Part shown: positions 44,283 to 56,400 of the stretch, in pieces | Layout of the letters: every line of letters starts with the position of its first letter | How positions within the stretch are numbered: the stretch's first letter is position 1 | Origin: Eledone cirrhosa | Taxonomy: Eukaryota > Mollusca > Cephalopoda > Octopoda > Eledonidae | DNA length: 64,000 nt | Direction: 5' to 3' | NCBI GenBank assembly: GCA_964016885.1 | Contig: OZ024740.1 | Coordinates: 1,029,504-1,093,503 of the forward strand | Notes under the pieces: generated by a model | What the model was told of the DNA's origin: nothing | Databases searched by the model: none | Seen by the model: the letters and a program-made list of their open reading frames with translations, nothing else | Made by a program: the position numbers and the translations under genes

Positions 44283-45975
44283 TGTGTTGTGGTGTGGTGT
44301 GGTATGTGGTGTGGTGAGGTGTGTTGTGGTGTGGTATGTGGTGTGGTGTGGTATGTGGTGTGGTGTGGTATGTAGTGTGGTGTGGTGTGGTATGTGGTGT
44401 GGTGTGGTGTGGTGTGGTATGGTGTGGTATGTGGTGTGGTGTGGTTTGTGGTGTGGTATGGTATGTGGTGTGGTATGTGGTGTGTGGTGTGGTGTGGTAT
44501 GTGGTGTGGTATGTGGTATGGTGTGGTATGTGGTGTGGTGTGGTGTGGTATGGTGTGTGGAGTGGTATGTGGTGTGGTGTGGTGTGGTATGGTGTGTGGT
44601 GTGGTGTGGTATGTGGTGTGGTTGGTGTGGTGTGGTGTGGTATGTGGTGTGGTATGTGGTGTGGTGTGGTGTGGTATGTGGTGTGCTGTGATGTGGTGTG
44701 GTATGTGGTGTGGTGTGGTATGTGTTGGAGGTGGTGCGGTGTGGTGTGGTATGATGTGGTATGTGGTGTGATGTGGTATGTGGTGTGGTATGTGGTGTGG
44801 TGTGGTGTGATGTGGTATGTGGTGTGGTGTGGTGTGGTATGTGGTGTGCTGTGCTGTGGTATGTGGTGTGTGGTGTGGTGTGGTGTGGTATGTGGTGTGA
44901 TGTGGTATGTGGTGTGGTATGTGGTGTGGTGTGGTATGTGGTGTGGTGTGATGTGGTATGTGGTGTGGTGTGGTATGTGCTGTGGTGTGGTATATGGTGT
45001 GGTGTTTTGTGGTGTGGTGTGATGTGGTGTGGTGTGGTGTGGTATGTGGTGTGGTGTGATATGTGGTGTGGTATGGTGTGGTGTGGTATGTGGTGTGGTG
45101 TGGTGTGATGTGGTATGGTGTGGTGTGGTGTGGTGTGGTGTGATGTGGTGTGGTGTGGTGTGGTATGATGTGGTATGTGGTGTGATGTGGTATGTGGTGT
45201 GGTATGTGGTGTGGTGTGGTGTGATGTGGTATGTGGTGTGGTGTGGTATGTGGTGTGCTGTGCTGTGGTATGTGGTGTGTGGTGTGGTGTGGTGTGGTAT
45301 GTGGTGTGGTATGGTGTGGTGTGGTATGTGGTGTGATGTGGTATGTGGTGTGGTATGTGGTGTGGTGTGGTATGTGGTGTGGTGTGGTGTGATGTGGTAT
45401 GTGGTGTGGTGTGGTATGTGCTGTGGTGTGGTATATGGTGTGGTGTTTTGTGGTGTGGTGTGATGTGGTGTGGTGTGGTGTGGTATGTGGTGTGGTGTGA
45501 TATGTGGTGTGGTATGGTGTGGTGTGGTATGTGGTGTGGTGTGGTGTGATGTGGTATGGTGTGGTGTGGTGTGGTGTGGTGTGATGTGGTGTGGTATGTG
45601 GTGTGGTGTGATGTGGTGTGGTGTGATGTGGTGTGGTGTGGTGTGGTATGTGGTGTGGTGTGGTGTGGTGTGATGTGGTATGTGGTGTGGTGTGGTATGT
45701 GGTGTGGTGTGGTATGTGGTGTGGTGTGATATGTGGTGTGGTGTGATGTGGTATGTGTTGTGGTGTGGTATGTGGTGTTGTGTGGTGTGGTGTGGTATGT
45801 GGTGTGGTGTGGTATGTGGTGTGGTATGTGGTGTGGTATGTGGTGTGGTGTGGTATGATGTGTCTGTTGTGTGGGATGGGGTGTGTGTTGTGGTGTGGTG
45901 TGGTATGATGTGTCTGTAGTGTGGGATGGGGTGTGTGTTGTGGTGTTTTGATGTGTTGTTGTGTGTGTGTAGTGT
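44283..45975. repeat. TGTGG pentamer array, block C (about 1.7 kb)
   Basis: Pentamer TGTGG with TATGTGG and TGATG variants, and higher-order duplications (45030-45460 resembles 45465-45760). The strand is strictly G/T-rich on +. Minus-strand frames of over 600 codons (HTTPHHIP-type) and plus-strand Cys/Val/Gly/Trp frames follow from the repeat. The paralogous array in block D is at 52266-52935. Confidence 0.95.
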
Positions 45976-47068
45976 ATAGAGAAAATTTTACAAACATAGG
46001 ACCGATAAGAGGTGTGTGAGGAGTCTACCCCATACAACCCTCTCAGGAATAAATGGCTGAAGAAAAAGAGAAGTATTTTCAAATGTGAATTATCTTTTTA
46101 AAAAGTCATAATTTCAACTGTCATGAAAGTACCATCCAACAAATATTAAAGTTATAGAATTGTTTTTAACATCATCATTATCTATAATAGGCAGATTGTT
46201 GTTGTTGTTGTGTGTGTGTGCATGTTCTATGTTTATACATATTCAAAAGCAACAGATAAATTTATTCAACAACAACAAAAATAATGATAAATCTTTTTTA
46301 AAACATCTATCAACGAACGTGACAGAAAGAAGTATCAGTTCATTTACTATTCAAACTCACCCACAGTTATGGAAATAATCGATAAGACTAAATACTTGAC
46401 GCTTTACCCCTCTAATAGAATCTGATTACCTCTCTCTACTCCCTTTAACATTCAATAAAACTACATACATGCTTACAAACTTCCTTTAGGAACGCCGAAG
46501 AGAGAGAGGGGAGAGAGAGACCGTTTGTTTTTGAGTGTGGAACGGTCAAACATTTATTTACTTCAATGACAAAGAGAACTTATTACATTTCATACGAAAC
46601 AACAATTATTCAAAAGCAACAGGTAAATTTATTCAACAACAAAAAAAAATAGCGATAAATCTTTTTTGAAACATCTATCAACGAACGTGGAAGAAAGAAG
46701 TATCAGTTCATTTACTATACACAATAATATTCTCTATGAGGTCACTAAACCTGCTAGAAACAGCAGCTAACTCTCCCCCATATCACACCACTCCCTACTG
46801 TCTTAAATTTAGAAAACATATCCTCTATGAGGTCAATAAACCTGCTAGAAACAGCAGCTAAATCTGCCCCATATTCAAAAGCAACAGATAAATTTATTCA
46901 ACAACAACAAAAATAACGATAAATCTTTTTTAAAACATCTATCAACGAACGTGGAAGAAAGAAGTATCAGTTCATTTACTATATCACTAAACCTGCTAGA
47001 AACAGCAGCTAACCCTCCCCCATATCACACCATTCCCTACTGTCTTAAATTTAGAAAACATATCCTCT

Positions 47069-47443
47069 ATGAGGTCACTAGACCTGCTAGAAACAGCAGC
47101 TAACTTTAACCCATATCACACCCCTCCCTACTGTCTTAAATTTAGAAAACACACATTAGACAACCATGCAGAAAAACTCCATCGCAGCTCTGTTGTTCGG
47201 CTGGCATCGTCTACGCGCATGTTACGCAAGTACTGTGAAACAATAGATTTCAACACTTCTTTGCACAGAGATAATATCCATAAGCGAAACTACAATTGTC
47301 ACTGCTGGCGCAGCTCCTGCTTCGGCAGTCCAGGTCTGCAATTCATTCACCCAGTGCCTGGCAGACAAAAAAGTGCTGCCATAAAATGGGTAGTGCAACC
47401 TAACTTTGGTAAATTACTGACCGCGAGCAACGCCGGGCTTTAA
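47069..47443 (+). other. Unrecognised 124-codon frame in Helitron-like monomer 1
   Basis: Reads MRSLDLLETAANFNP, LKFRKHTLDNHAEKLHRSS, RDNIHKRNYNCHCWRSS and ends at the element 3' end. The related frame in monomer 2 (48177-48512) shares most residues but shifts near its end. The first part is encoded by the 91-bp tandem unit. Coding status unproven. Confidence 0.3.
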
Positions 47444-48176
47444 TGCTAGTTATCTTTAAAAGGCAGATTGGTGTTGTTGTTGTTGTTGTGTGTGTGCATG
47501 TTCCATGTTTATACATTTGCACAATTTCAAACCGATTCGACTCAATGTCTGTAAGAATGTTGCAAATGGTCTAACTTAGGTCAAGGTCAACGACTATTTA
47601 TTTCATTCAAACTCACCAACAATTATGGAAATAATCGATAGAACTAAATACATGACGCTTTACCCCTCTAAAAGTATCTGATTACCTCTCTCTACTCTCC
47701 TTAAAATTCAATAAAACTACATACATGCTTACAAACTTCCTTTAGGAACGCTGAAGAGAGAGAGGGGATAGAGAGAGAGAACGTTTGTTTTTGAGTGTGG
47801 AACGGTCAAACATTTATTTACTTCAATGACAAAGAGAACTTATTACATTTCATACGAAACAACAATTATTCAAAAGCAACAGATAAATTTATTCAACAAC
47901 AAAAAAAAATAGCGATAAATCTTTTTTAAAACCTCTCAACGAACGTGGAAGAAAGAAGTATCAGTTTATTTACTATACACAATAATATACTCTATGAGGT
48001 CACTAAACCTGCTAGAAACAGCAGCTAACTCTCCCCCATATCACACCCCTCCCTACTGTCTTAAATTCAGAAAACATATCCTCTATGAGATCACTAAACC
48101 TGCTAAAAACAGCAGCTAACTCTCCCCCTATCACACCACTCCCTACTGTCTTAAATTTAGAAAACACATATCCTCT

Positions 48177-48512
48177 ATGAGGTCACTAGACCTGCTAGAA
48201 TCAGCAGCTAACTCTCCCCCATATCACACCCCTCCCTTCTGTCTTAAATTTAGAAAACACACATTAGACAACCATGCAGAACAACTCCATCGCAGCTCTG
48301 TTGTTCGGCTGGCATCGTCTACGCGCGTGTTGCGCAAGTACTGTGAAACAATAAATTTCAACACTTCTTTGCACAGAGATAATATCCATAGGCAAAACTA
48401 CAATTGTCACTGCTGGTGCAGCTCCTGCTTCGGCAGTCCAGGTCTGCAATTCATTCACCCAGTGCCTGGCAGACAAAAAAAGTGCTGCCATAAAATGGGT
48501 GGTGCAACCTAA
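48177..48512 (+). other. Unrecognised 111-codon frame in Helitron-like monomer 2
   Basis: Counterpart of 47069-47443. One inserted A in an A run near 48475 shifts the last residues. No known domain. Confidence 0.3.
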
Positions 48513-49647
48513 CTTTGGTAAATTACTGACCCCGAGCAACGCCGGGCTTTAATGCTAGTTTACACATAAATGTGGATATTTTGTCAAATATAAACCAGTT
48601 AAGGTTTACAAAATAAACACATAATTCTTTTGTTTTGTTTTTTAATGATGTAGTCATAAGGGTGTCACTGTGGACATTTGAAGCTTGGTGGAGCCCTTCA
48701 ATCACCAGGTTTGAACAGTTTATTTCTTCTAGAGAATGAGAGAGAGAAATAACAGATCCCAGTGGTAAACTGGTATTGTTTTTTATCAACCTTGAATGGA
48801 TGAAAGGCAAAGTTGACCTCAGCAGGATTTAAACCCAGAGAGCAGAGAACCAGAACAAATATGGCAGAAAGCATTTTATCCATTGTTTAAAGACTTTAAA
48901 TAATTGTTTCTACTTTTAACTCAAGGCCAGCAATTGTAAGGGACGGAGAAAGTTGATTAAATCAACCCCAGTGCATTACTGGTACTTTATTTCACTAAAC
49001 CTCTGAGGAAGAAAAGTAAAGCTAACCTCAGCAGGATTTTAACACAGAATGTAAAGGGATGTAACTATATGACACAAAGCATATCGTCTGACACTCTACT
49101 GATTCTGCCAATACAACACCCTCAACAATGAGGTGTCTCTATAAGAAACCTTAATGATAAATAATATGAAGTGGAACTTCCTCAGAGTGTATTTGTGGAT
49201 TACAATACAAAACCTCTGAGAATGATTTCCAACATATTTCACCATAATAAATGTTCATCAATATATATTATTATCATTATCATTTATTAGGTCAGGTGGA
49301 TTGGCCAGAACAATTCTACTTAATAATTCTTTTTTAGATGTCATGATCTTCCATGGCATTCCTGAGATCATTAATCTCCAGCTGGACATCCAGAGACATC
49401 TCATCTATGTAGGTAAATCTCAGTCATCCCACTAGGGTCTTACTATATTTAGGTATCCACCACTGGAGCCAGCTCATCAGGTCATCCTACCCTCAGTAGC
49501 AATGTCCAGCATATATTGTCCTCCGCTCCCTAGTTATTGTGGTAATCTTTGATATATGGGAGTATATTTCTTCCACTTGAGTGAGGTATATATACATATA
49601 TATATATACACACACATATATATGTTGAGATGTATAAGAGAAGGATT

Positions 49648-50287
49648 TCATATTTCACATGAATAATGTTTTTCTCCATTATGTGTTCTATATCTTTTGA
49701 AGACACAGCTCAAGGCAAAATATTGGCCACACGTTTCACAATGGAAGGGTTTCTCTCCAGTGTGTATTGTCATATGTCTTTTCAAGTCACCACTCAATGC
49801 AAAACATTTCCCACATATTTCACAATGGTAGGGTTTTTCTCCAGTATGACTCCACATGTGGATGACAAGATTAGAATTATAAGTAAAATATTCCCCACAT
49901 ATTTTACAGTGGCAGGGTTTTTCTCCAGTGTGTATTCCTTTGTGTTTTACAAAATTAGCACCATGTGAAAAAGATTTTCCACATATTTCACATTGGAAGG
50001 GAAAAACCTTTCCAATGTGAAATATGTGAAAAATCACCAGTGTGTGTTCTTTTGTGAACTCCAAGACGGGTCTTCTGAGAAAGACATTTCCCACATATTT
50101 CACAATGGTAGGGTTTTTCGCCAGTATGACTTCGCATGTGGATGACAAGTTTAGAATTATCAGTGAAAGATTTCCCACATATTTCACACTGGAAGGGTTT
50201 TTCTCCAGTGTGTATTTTCTCGTGTGAGGTTAGATTCAGTTTTGAAGGGAAAGTTTTCCTGCAAATATCACAGCTATATTCAGACAT
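49648..50287 (-). pseudogene. C2H2 zinc-finger gene, frameshifted (block C)
   Basis: 50287-49988 encodes MSEYSCDICRKTF and three fingers, then runs out of frame at TGDFSHISHWKG with a stop. A second frame (to 49648) carries four more fingers, the last degraded: FALSCVFKRYRTH has Tyr for the first His, then a stop after HYSCEI. The break coincides with a near-perfect 20-bp inverted repeat at 49981-50027, in which the finger-core sequence reappears in reverse complement. Paralogs B and D are uninterrupted. If expressed it would give a three-finger protein, but it is probably a pseudogene. Confidence 0.82.
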
Positions 50288-50289
50288 AT

Positions 50290-50957
50290 TTCAAGCTAGT
50301 GATCTTTATACATAAAGGATTCCCACCACATTTACTTATATATTAAGAAATGTAGATATCGTTAATATATGCTATGTAGTCTAATATACAAAGGGTCCAT
50401 AAAAGACTACAGAACTTGGCTTTCTTCTTCTACGAAGTTGTAATGTAGCATTTGGTTGGTACAAGTAATAAGATATATGACAGCCCAAGACAGATTTTCA
50501 ACGAGAAAATTCAAGCGTATATTATATAATTCAATCAGAGAGAGAGTGTGAGAGAGGGGATGGGAGAGATAGAGAGATGTGTGTGTGTGTGTGTGTGTGT
50601 GTAGAAATATGTGTGTACGTGTTGTAATAAATCAAGATATTTCACTTCAGATAGAAAAGTTCGCAATGTTTGTGTTGTGATAGAAAATGAAATAATACGT
50701 ACTTTAGTTTTCAAGACCAAATATAAAGTCAAGAAAAGTTAGTAAAAACTAAATGTTCACTGATTTCTGATTAAAATAATATTTTCCTGTCCTGTAAAAT
50801 GTTGAACAACCACTTCACCATGTTGGGGCTTGTTCGTGATGAAATGAAATATTTAATAATACAGGTGATAAAACAACAACTATAAGGTAAATAAGTCACC
50901 TGATGTTATTTATAAACATTAACATCCACCTTAATATGAAATAATCACCATAAAAGA
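50290..50957 (-). promoter_or_regulatory. 5' flank of block C zinc-finger gene
   Basis: Conserved with 19820-20510 and 55520-56130. Includes (GT)n at 50580-50602. Homology ends abruptly at 50957. Confidence 0.4.
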
Positions 50958-51420
50958 GGAAGCGAGAGCATCGACTACCGGCACCCAGCTGCTCTCGGGA
51001 TCCTGAGTGGGATCTTCCGGCGCCGCCTGAGCCAAGTGATGTTGACAAGTGAGGCTTGGACATCAAGCAAGCTCGCTGTCTCATCTGGTGTTGTGCTAGA
51101 CGGCCATGGCTGGGCAGATGAGGCGAAGAAACAGTTTCAGCTTCTCCACGCTGCGAGGGCACTGGAGGCTTGACGCGTCAAGCCAACACAGGTGAGGTGG
51201 TGGAAGCAACCGCACCCCAAACAGTTCCAGCCCCTCTTCCGTCTATTCGTGGTGCTACAGGTGTCGATTGCAGGGGATGGAGAATTTTTGTTTCGGGGGG
51301 GACTGGGGCACCAAGCGACATCAGGGGTGAGTAGCTGGTTGTCACCAGCCTAGGTGCTAGGCACAACTGTGTGGGTGGAAGGGAGCATGCTGATAAGAGG
51401 GCCTCATAGCTCACCTACAT
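50957..51420 (+). other. GC-rich coding-like fragment of unknown origin
   Basis: GC content rises sharply here against AT-rich flanks. From about 50959 one + frame is open for about 70 codons, with HPAALGILSGIFRRRLSQVM and LTSEAWTSSKLAVSS then DGHGWADEAKKQFQLL, ending at a TGA near 51173. A further open stretch follows (TGEVVEATAPQTVPAPLPSI). Not recognised; possibly a fragment of a transposon or retrocopy. It sits exactly where block C homology stops. Confidence 0.4.
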
Positions 51421-52140
51421 CAGATATGGAGGCATCAGAAGACAAGAAAGAAAAGAAAGGGGGTGCATGAGGGGGACACACAAGAAGGTAGAATGTTAGC
51501 AAATAAATAAATGAATGAATGGATGAATGTACAAAAAAGAAAACAGGGGGTTGTTCCCAGTGGGAAGACCCAGAGTTCAGCACGCACACATGCGAGCATG
51601 TTAGCAGTTTCTAATAGAACCTTGTGGCTAAAGGTGAGTCTTTCAATCCTGAAAACATGTGTTGTTGTTATTGTCACTGATGATGGAGTTGGCTTCCTCT
51701 TGTTAATGGTAGTGTTTGCTGGTAAGTTGTTGGTGTATGCACATATATGTTGTTGTTGTTAATGTCACCGCTGCTGTCGCTGCCTTCCTCTTGTTGATGG
51801 TGGTGGTAGTTGAAACTGCTACCTATTCGGGCTGCCAGGATGGTTGCTGGGACTCGAACGCCTTCTTTAACCGAAGATGCGGGTCATTGTTATTGTCACT
51901 GTTTCTGTTGTTGCCTTCCTCTTGTTAATGGTAGTGATAATTGTTGGTGCTACCTATATCGGCTGTCAAGCTGGCTTCTGTGAGTGACGCTCCAATGGCC
52001 TTCTTGACTGAAGATGCAGGTCAATGTCTTTTGGCATTGTTTGGCAATACAACGGCAAATAAATACATTTTCTATTTTCTTTTCTTTTCTTTCTTTCTAT
52101 TCCGATTCAATATCATCAATTGGAAAGACCAATGGAAACA
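51421..52140. repeat. Gene-free region with an about 130-bp degenerate tandem repeat
   Basis: TTCCTCTTGTTAATGGTAGTG, GCTACCTAT and GAAGATGCGGGTCA recur near 51660-51740, 51780-51890 and 51900-52030. Ends with an AATAAATA-type stretch. No gene. Confidence 0.55.
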
Positions 52141-52265
52141 TTGTTTCCTTGGTCCAATCTAATGAGTTCCACTCCACTTGGTAAGTAAGAACTGAGATGA
52201 GATTTATTACAAAAAAATCACTAAAATCAAGATACTGGGTTGGTATAACTACCTGGTTTATATGT

Positions 52266-52935
52266 GTCTGTTGTGGTGTGGTATGTGGTGTGTTGTGGAG
52301 TTTTGATGTGGTGTGGTGTGTGGTGTGTGTTGTGCTGTGGTGTGTTGTGGTGTGTGGTGTGGTATGTGGTGTGCGTTGTGGTATGGTATGTAGTGTGTTG
52401 TGTGGTGTGGTATGGTATGGTGTGGTGTGGTGTGGTGTGGTGTTGTGGTGTGGTGGTATGGCGTGGTGTGGTGTGGTATGGTATGTGGTGTGGTGTTTTA
52501 TGGGGTGTGGTGTGGTATGTGTTGTGGTGTGGTGTGCTGTGGTGGTGTGGTGTGGTGGGGTGTGGTATGATGTGTGGTGTGGTATGTTGTGCTGCAGTAT
52601 GTGGTGTGGTATGTGTTGTGTTGTGGTATGTGGTGTTGTGGTATGGTATGTGGTGTAGTGTGGTATGTGGTGTGTTGTGGTGTGGTATGGTATGTGCTGT
52701 AGTGTGGTGTGTTGTGGTATGGTGTGTGGTGTGGTGTGGTATGTGATGTGTTGTGGTATGTTGTGGTGTGGTGTTGTGTGGTATGATGTGTATATTGTGG
52801 GGTTTTGATGTGGTGTGTGGAGTGGTATTTGATGTGGTGTTTTATGGGGTATGGTGTGGTATGTGTTGTGGTGTGGTATGGTGTGGCATGATGTGTATAT
52901 TGTGGTGTTTTGATGTGGTGTGTGTGTGCAGGGTG
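52266..52935. repeat. TGTGG pentamer array, block D (about 0.67 kb)
   Basis: Same position in the unit as 44283-45975 but less than half as long and more irregular (TGTTGTGG, TGTGCTGTGG variants). Long frames on either strand are repeat artefacts. Confidence 0.93.
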
Positions 52936-54834
52936 ATGTGTAGTATAAAGAAGAAATTTTACACACATAGGACCTAGGAGGGGTGTGTGAGGACTCTACC
53001 CCCTACAACCCTCTCAGAAATAAATGGGTGAAGAAAAAGAGAAGAAAGTTGTAAAGTATTTTCAAATGTGAATTATTTTTTTTAAAAGTCAAAATTTGAA
53101 CTGTCATGAAAGTACCACCCAACAAATATTAAAGTTATGCAATTGTTTTTATTTACACATGTGGATATTTTGTCATAAATATAAATATAAACCAGTTAAG
53201 GTTTACAAAATAAACACATATAAACACATCAATGTTTTTTTGGGGTTTAAGTGAACGTAGTCATAAGGGTGGAACTGTGGACATTTGAAGCTTGGTGGAG
53301 CCCTTCTCTCTCCAGGTTTGAACAGTTGATTTCTTCCAGAGAAGGAGAGAATAAGAGGGAGGAAGTGAGATAGAAATATAGAGAGGAAGAACAGACCCCA
53401 GTGATAGACTGGTATTGTTTTTTATCAACCTTTAATGGACGAAAGAAAGTTGACCTCAGCAGGATTTAAACTCAGAGAGCAGAGAACCAGGATAAATATG
53501 GCAGAAAGCATTCTATTTATTGTTTTATAGACTTTAAATAAATGTTTCTACTTTTGACTCAAGGCCAGCAATTTGAAGAGAAAGGGGAATGCCAATTAAA
53601 TCAGGCCCAGTGCATTACTGTTACTGTTTTTTATCAACCTTGAATGGAAGAAAGTCAAAGTTGACCATGGCATGATTTAAACCCAGAACATAAAGGACTA
53701 ACTTTGACACAAAGCATATCGTCTGACACTCTACTGATTCTGCAAATCCACCACCCTCAACAATGAAATGAGATTGTGTCTCTGTAAGAGCCCTTAATAA
53801 CAAATAATATGAAGGGGTACTTTCTACAGGGTGTATTTGTTAATTACAATACAAAACCTCTGAGAATGATTTCCAACATATTTCACCATAATAAATGTTC
53901 ATTAATATATATTAATATTATTATTATTTTCTGCTAGCATATGTAGTGTGCATATTGATATTATACACAGGTATATATACATGTAGATATGATACATGAA
54001 ATAAAATCGTAATCGACAATATATAATACATAGAAATTGAACGAAGACTGAGTTTCACTGTCTTATTTAATCAATAAGGTAATCCATGGTGCATTAAAAA
54101 AGACAATATTATATATAAACTGCATTAGGAGAAAATTAGTGAGGGAAATATATGAATGTTTATTTAAGCGATCGTCACTGGAAGTGTTGACATTTCCGAA
54201 ATTTTAAAGAAGTGAATCTTTAAAAAAACAAAATATATTTAATCAACACCCACGAAATTTAGTAGATAAATTATGTAATATTCATTCATTATTTATTGAA
54301 ATTAATGCAACTTATTTTACGAATGGGATAACAAATTATAAACTGTACACAGTCCCGCAATCCTTAATTTATTATGGTTTAGATTTATTAGGTCAGGTGG
54401 ATTGGCCAGAACAATTCTACTCTTCTTTTTTAGATGTCACGATCTCCCATGGCATTCCTGAGATCATTAATCTCCAGCTGGACATCCTGAAACATCTGAT
54501 CTATGTAGGTCAATCTCAGTCATCCCACTAGGGTGTTACAATGTTTAGGTATCCACAACAATAGCCAGCTCATCCTATCCTCAGTAGCAATGTCCAGCAT
54601 ATCTTGTCCTCCGCTCCCTAGTTATTGTGGTAATCTTTGATATATGTCAGTATATTTCTTCCCTTTGAGTAATGTGTTAAAAAATAAAAATAATAAAAAA
54701 TATATATACACACACACATACACACACAACATATATGTTGAGATGTATAAGATTTCTCAAGCTTCATATTTTATATTCTGCCTTCCAAAGTGTGTCTATA
54801 TATTTGTGTTTTTCATATTTCACAGTGATGGGGT

Positions 54835-55512
54835 TTATCGCAAGTGTTGACTACGTAGGTGAACAACCAGTGACGAATTCTGCGTGAAAGATTTACCACA
54901 TATTTCACATGAATAAGGTTTTTCACCAGTATGTATTCTTTTGTGACGTTCAAGAGGAGAACTCTGAGAAAAAGATTTCCCACATATTTCACAATGGAAG
55001 GGTTTTTCACCAGTGTGTATTCTTTTGTGATCTACAAGATGAGAACTACAAGAAAAAGATTTCCTACATATTTCACAATGGAAGGGTTTTTCACCAGTGT
55101 GTGACCTTTGGTGACGTACAAGATGATAACTCTGAGAAAAAGATTTCCCACATATTTCACAATGGAAGGGGCTTTCACCAGTGTGTATTCTTTTGTGACA
55201 TACAAGATTAGAACTACAAGAAAAAGATTTCCCACATATTTCACAATGGAAGGGTTTTTCACCAGTGTGTGTTCTTTTGTGAGGTTCAAGATGAGACCTC
55301 TGAGAAAAAGATTTCCCACATATTTCACAATGGAAGGGGTTTTCTCCAGTGTGACTCCGTATGTGGATGACAAGATTAGAATTATTAGTGAAAGATTTCC
55401 CACATATTTCACAGTGGAAGGGTTTTTCTCTACTGTGTATTTTCTCATGTGAGGATAGTTTCAGTTTTGAAGAGAAAGTTTTCCTGCAAATCTCACAGCT
55501 ATATTCAGACAT
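54835..55512 (-). CDS. C2H2 zinc-finger protein, eight fingers (block D)
   Basis: An intron-free 225-residue frame of eight C2H2 fingers, a predicted nuclear DNA-binding protein. Start MSEYSCEICRKTF is shared with paralogs. Helix regions: SSKLKLSS, TNNSNLVI, SQRSHLEP, SCSSNLVC, SQSYHLVR, SCSSHLVD, SQSSPLER, TQNSSLVV. Linkers are mostly TGEKPF; the first is SREKPF, the second TGENPF and one TGESPF. The last finger ends HLRSQH, as in block B. There is no effector domain. Fingers differ from those of block B mainly in helix positions, as expected for diversifying paralogs. The frame is fully open, so it is the best candidate functional gene here along with 19063-19818. Confidence 0.87.
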   Translation of the reverse strand: MSEYSCEICRKTFSSKLKLSSHEKIHSREKPFHCEICGKSFTNNSNLVIHIRSHTGENPFHCEICGKSFSQRSHLEPHKRTHTGEKPFHCEICGKSFSCSSNLVCHKRIHTGESPFHCEICGKSFSQSYHLVRHQRSHTGEKPFHCEICRKSFSCSSHLVDHKRIHTGEKPFHCEICGKSFSQSSPLERHKRIHTGEKPYSCEICGKSFTQNSSLVVHLRSQHLR

Positions 55513-55632
55513 ATTTCATAAAAGAATCTCACCACTTTCACTCATATATTAAGAAATGTAGCATTCAGTTGGTAAAGTAATAAGATGTGTGAAAGCGTAA
55601 GACTGATCTTGGAAGAAGAAAAAGCAAGTGCT

Positions 55633-55667
<35 letters not shown>

Positions 55668-55821
55668 ATATTTTTTTTATTTTTGTTAAGGTGAGAGAAG
55701 TTCTATTCACAATAAAATCCTCAGCTCATAAAACAGACGAATCGATCTTCTATAGTTAAAGTTCTTGTTATTGAGGACAGTTCAGGTGACAAGAGAATAT
55801 CCATAATTTCAAAAGATGAAG

Positions 55822-55860
<39 letters not shown>

Positions 55861-56130
55861 CATACAGTGTGTACGTATGAGAGAAATAAATAAATAGACG
55901 TGTGTGTGTGTGTGTAGAAATATGTGTGTAGGTGTTGTAATAATTCAAGATATTTCACTTCAGATAGAAAAGTTCACAATGTTTGTGTTGTGATGGAAAA
56001 CGAAATAATACGTACTTTAGTTTTCAAGACCAAATATAAAGTCAAGAAAAGTTAGTAAAAACTAAATGTTCACTGATTTCTGATTAAAATAATATTTTCT
56101 TGTCCTGTAAAATGTTGAACAACCACTTCA
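55513..56130 (-). promoter_or_regulatory. 5' flank of block D zinc-finger gene
   Basis: Shares AGATAGAAAAGTTCACAATG and ATAATACGTACTTTAG with blocks B and C. It contains (GT)n near 55646-55668 and (TA)n near 55830-55853. No core promoter element can be assigned. Confidence 0.4.
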
Positions 56131-56369
56131 AAAATACAGGTGATAAAACAACAACTATAAGGTAAATAAGTCACCTTATGTTATTTACAAACATTAACAT
56201 CCACCTTAATATGAAATAATCACCATAAAAGATAAAATTAGATGAGGTTTAAGTTGTAACAATGGAGCTGATATAAATGGTAAATTTACACTGTCTAGTT
56301 GACACCGGTGTCATGACTTAAATGTCCCCTACATAATTTAATATATTCAGAAACAACTTCCGTTATATT

Positions 56370-56400
56370 AGTTGCTGGCCTTGTGCCAAAAGTAGAAACA
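56370..56400 (+). mobile_element. 31-bp SINE B tail insertion
   Basis: AGTTGCTGGCCTTGTGCCAA... tail only, flanked by GTTATATT at 56362-56369 and 56401-56408. The block B site (about 20770) is empty. Confidence 0.75.

Larger units (their letters stand above)
46170..48558 (+). mobile_element. Helitron-like element, tandem dimer with internal repeats (putative)
   Basis: Two head-to-tail monomers (about 46170-47450 and 47451-48558) each end GAGCAACGCCGGGCTTTAAT plus GCTAGT. Each begins near a GGCAGATTG and (GTT)n stretch and holds several 91-bp units (CTCTATGAGGTCACTA, CTGCTAGAAACAGCAGCTAA, CTACTGTCTTAAATT). The insertion splits ATTGTTTTTA and TTACACATAAATGTGG (46158-46168 and 48559-48574), which are joined in blocks A, B and D, with no evident duplication. 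Confidence 0.6.
44091..50957 (-). repeat. Segmental duplication block C (zinc-finger unit)
   Basis: Landmarks as in A, B and D. It contains the TGTGG array (44283-45975), a Helitron-like dimer (about 46170-48558), SINE relics (about 48790-49110), the 3' flank (49290-49520), a ZNF ORF (50287-49648) and 5' flank to 50957, where similarity to blocks B and D stops at CACCATAAAAGA. Confidence 0.85.

Noticed and set aside
44172..45919. Plus frames rich in Cys, Val, Gly and Trp
   Set aside because: Other strand of the same pentamer array.
44165..46082. Minus frames of 610 and 613 codons rich in His, Thr and Pro
   Set aside because: Translation of the complement of the TGTGG array in two frames at once; composition follows the repeat.
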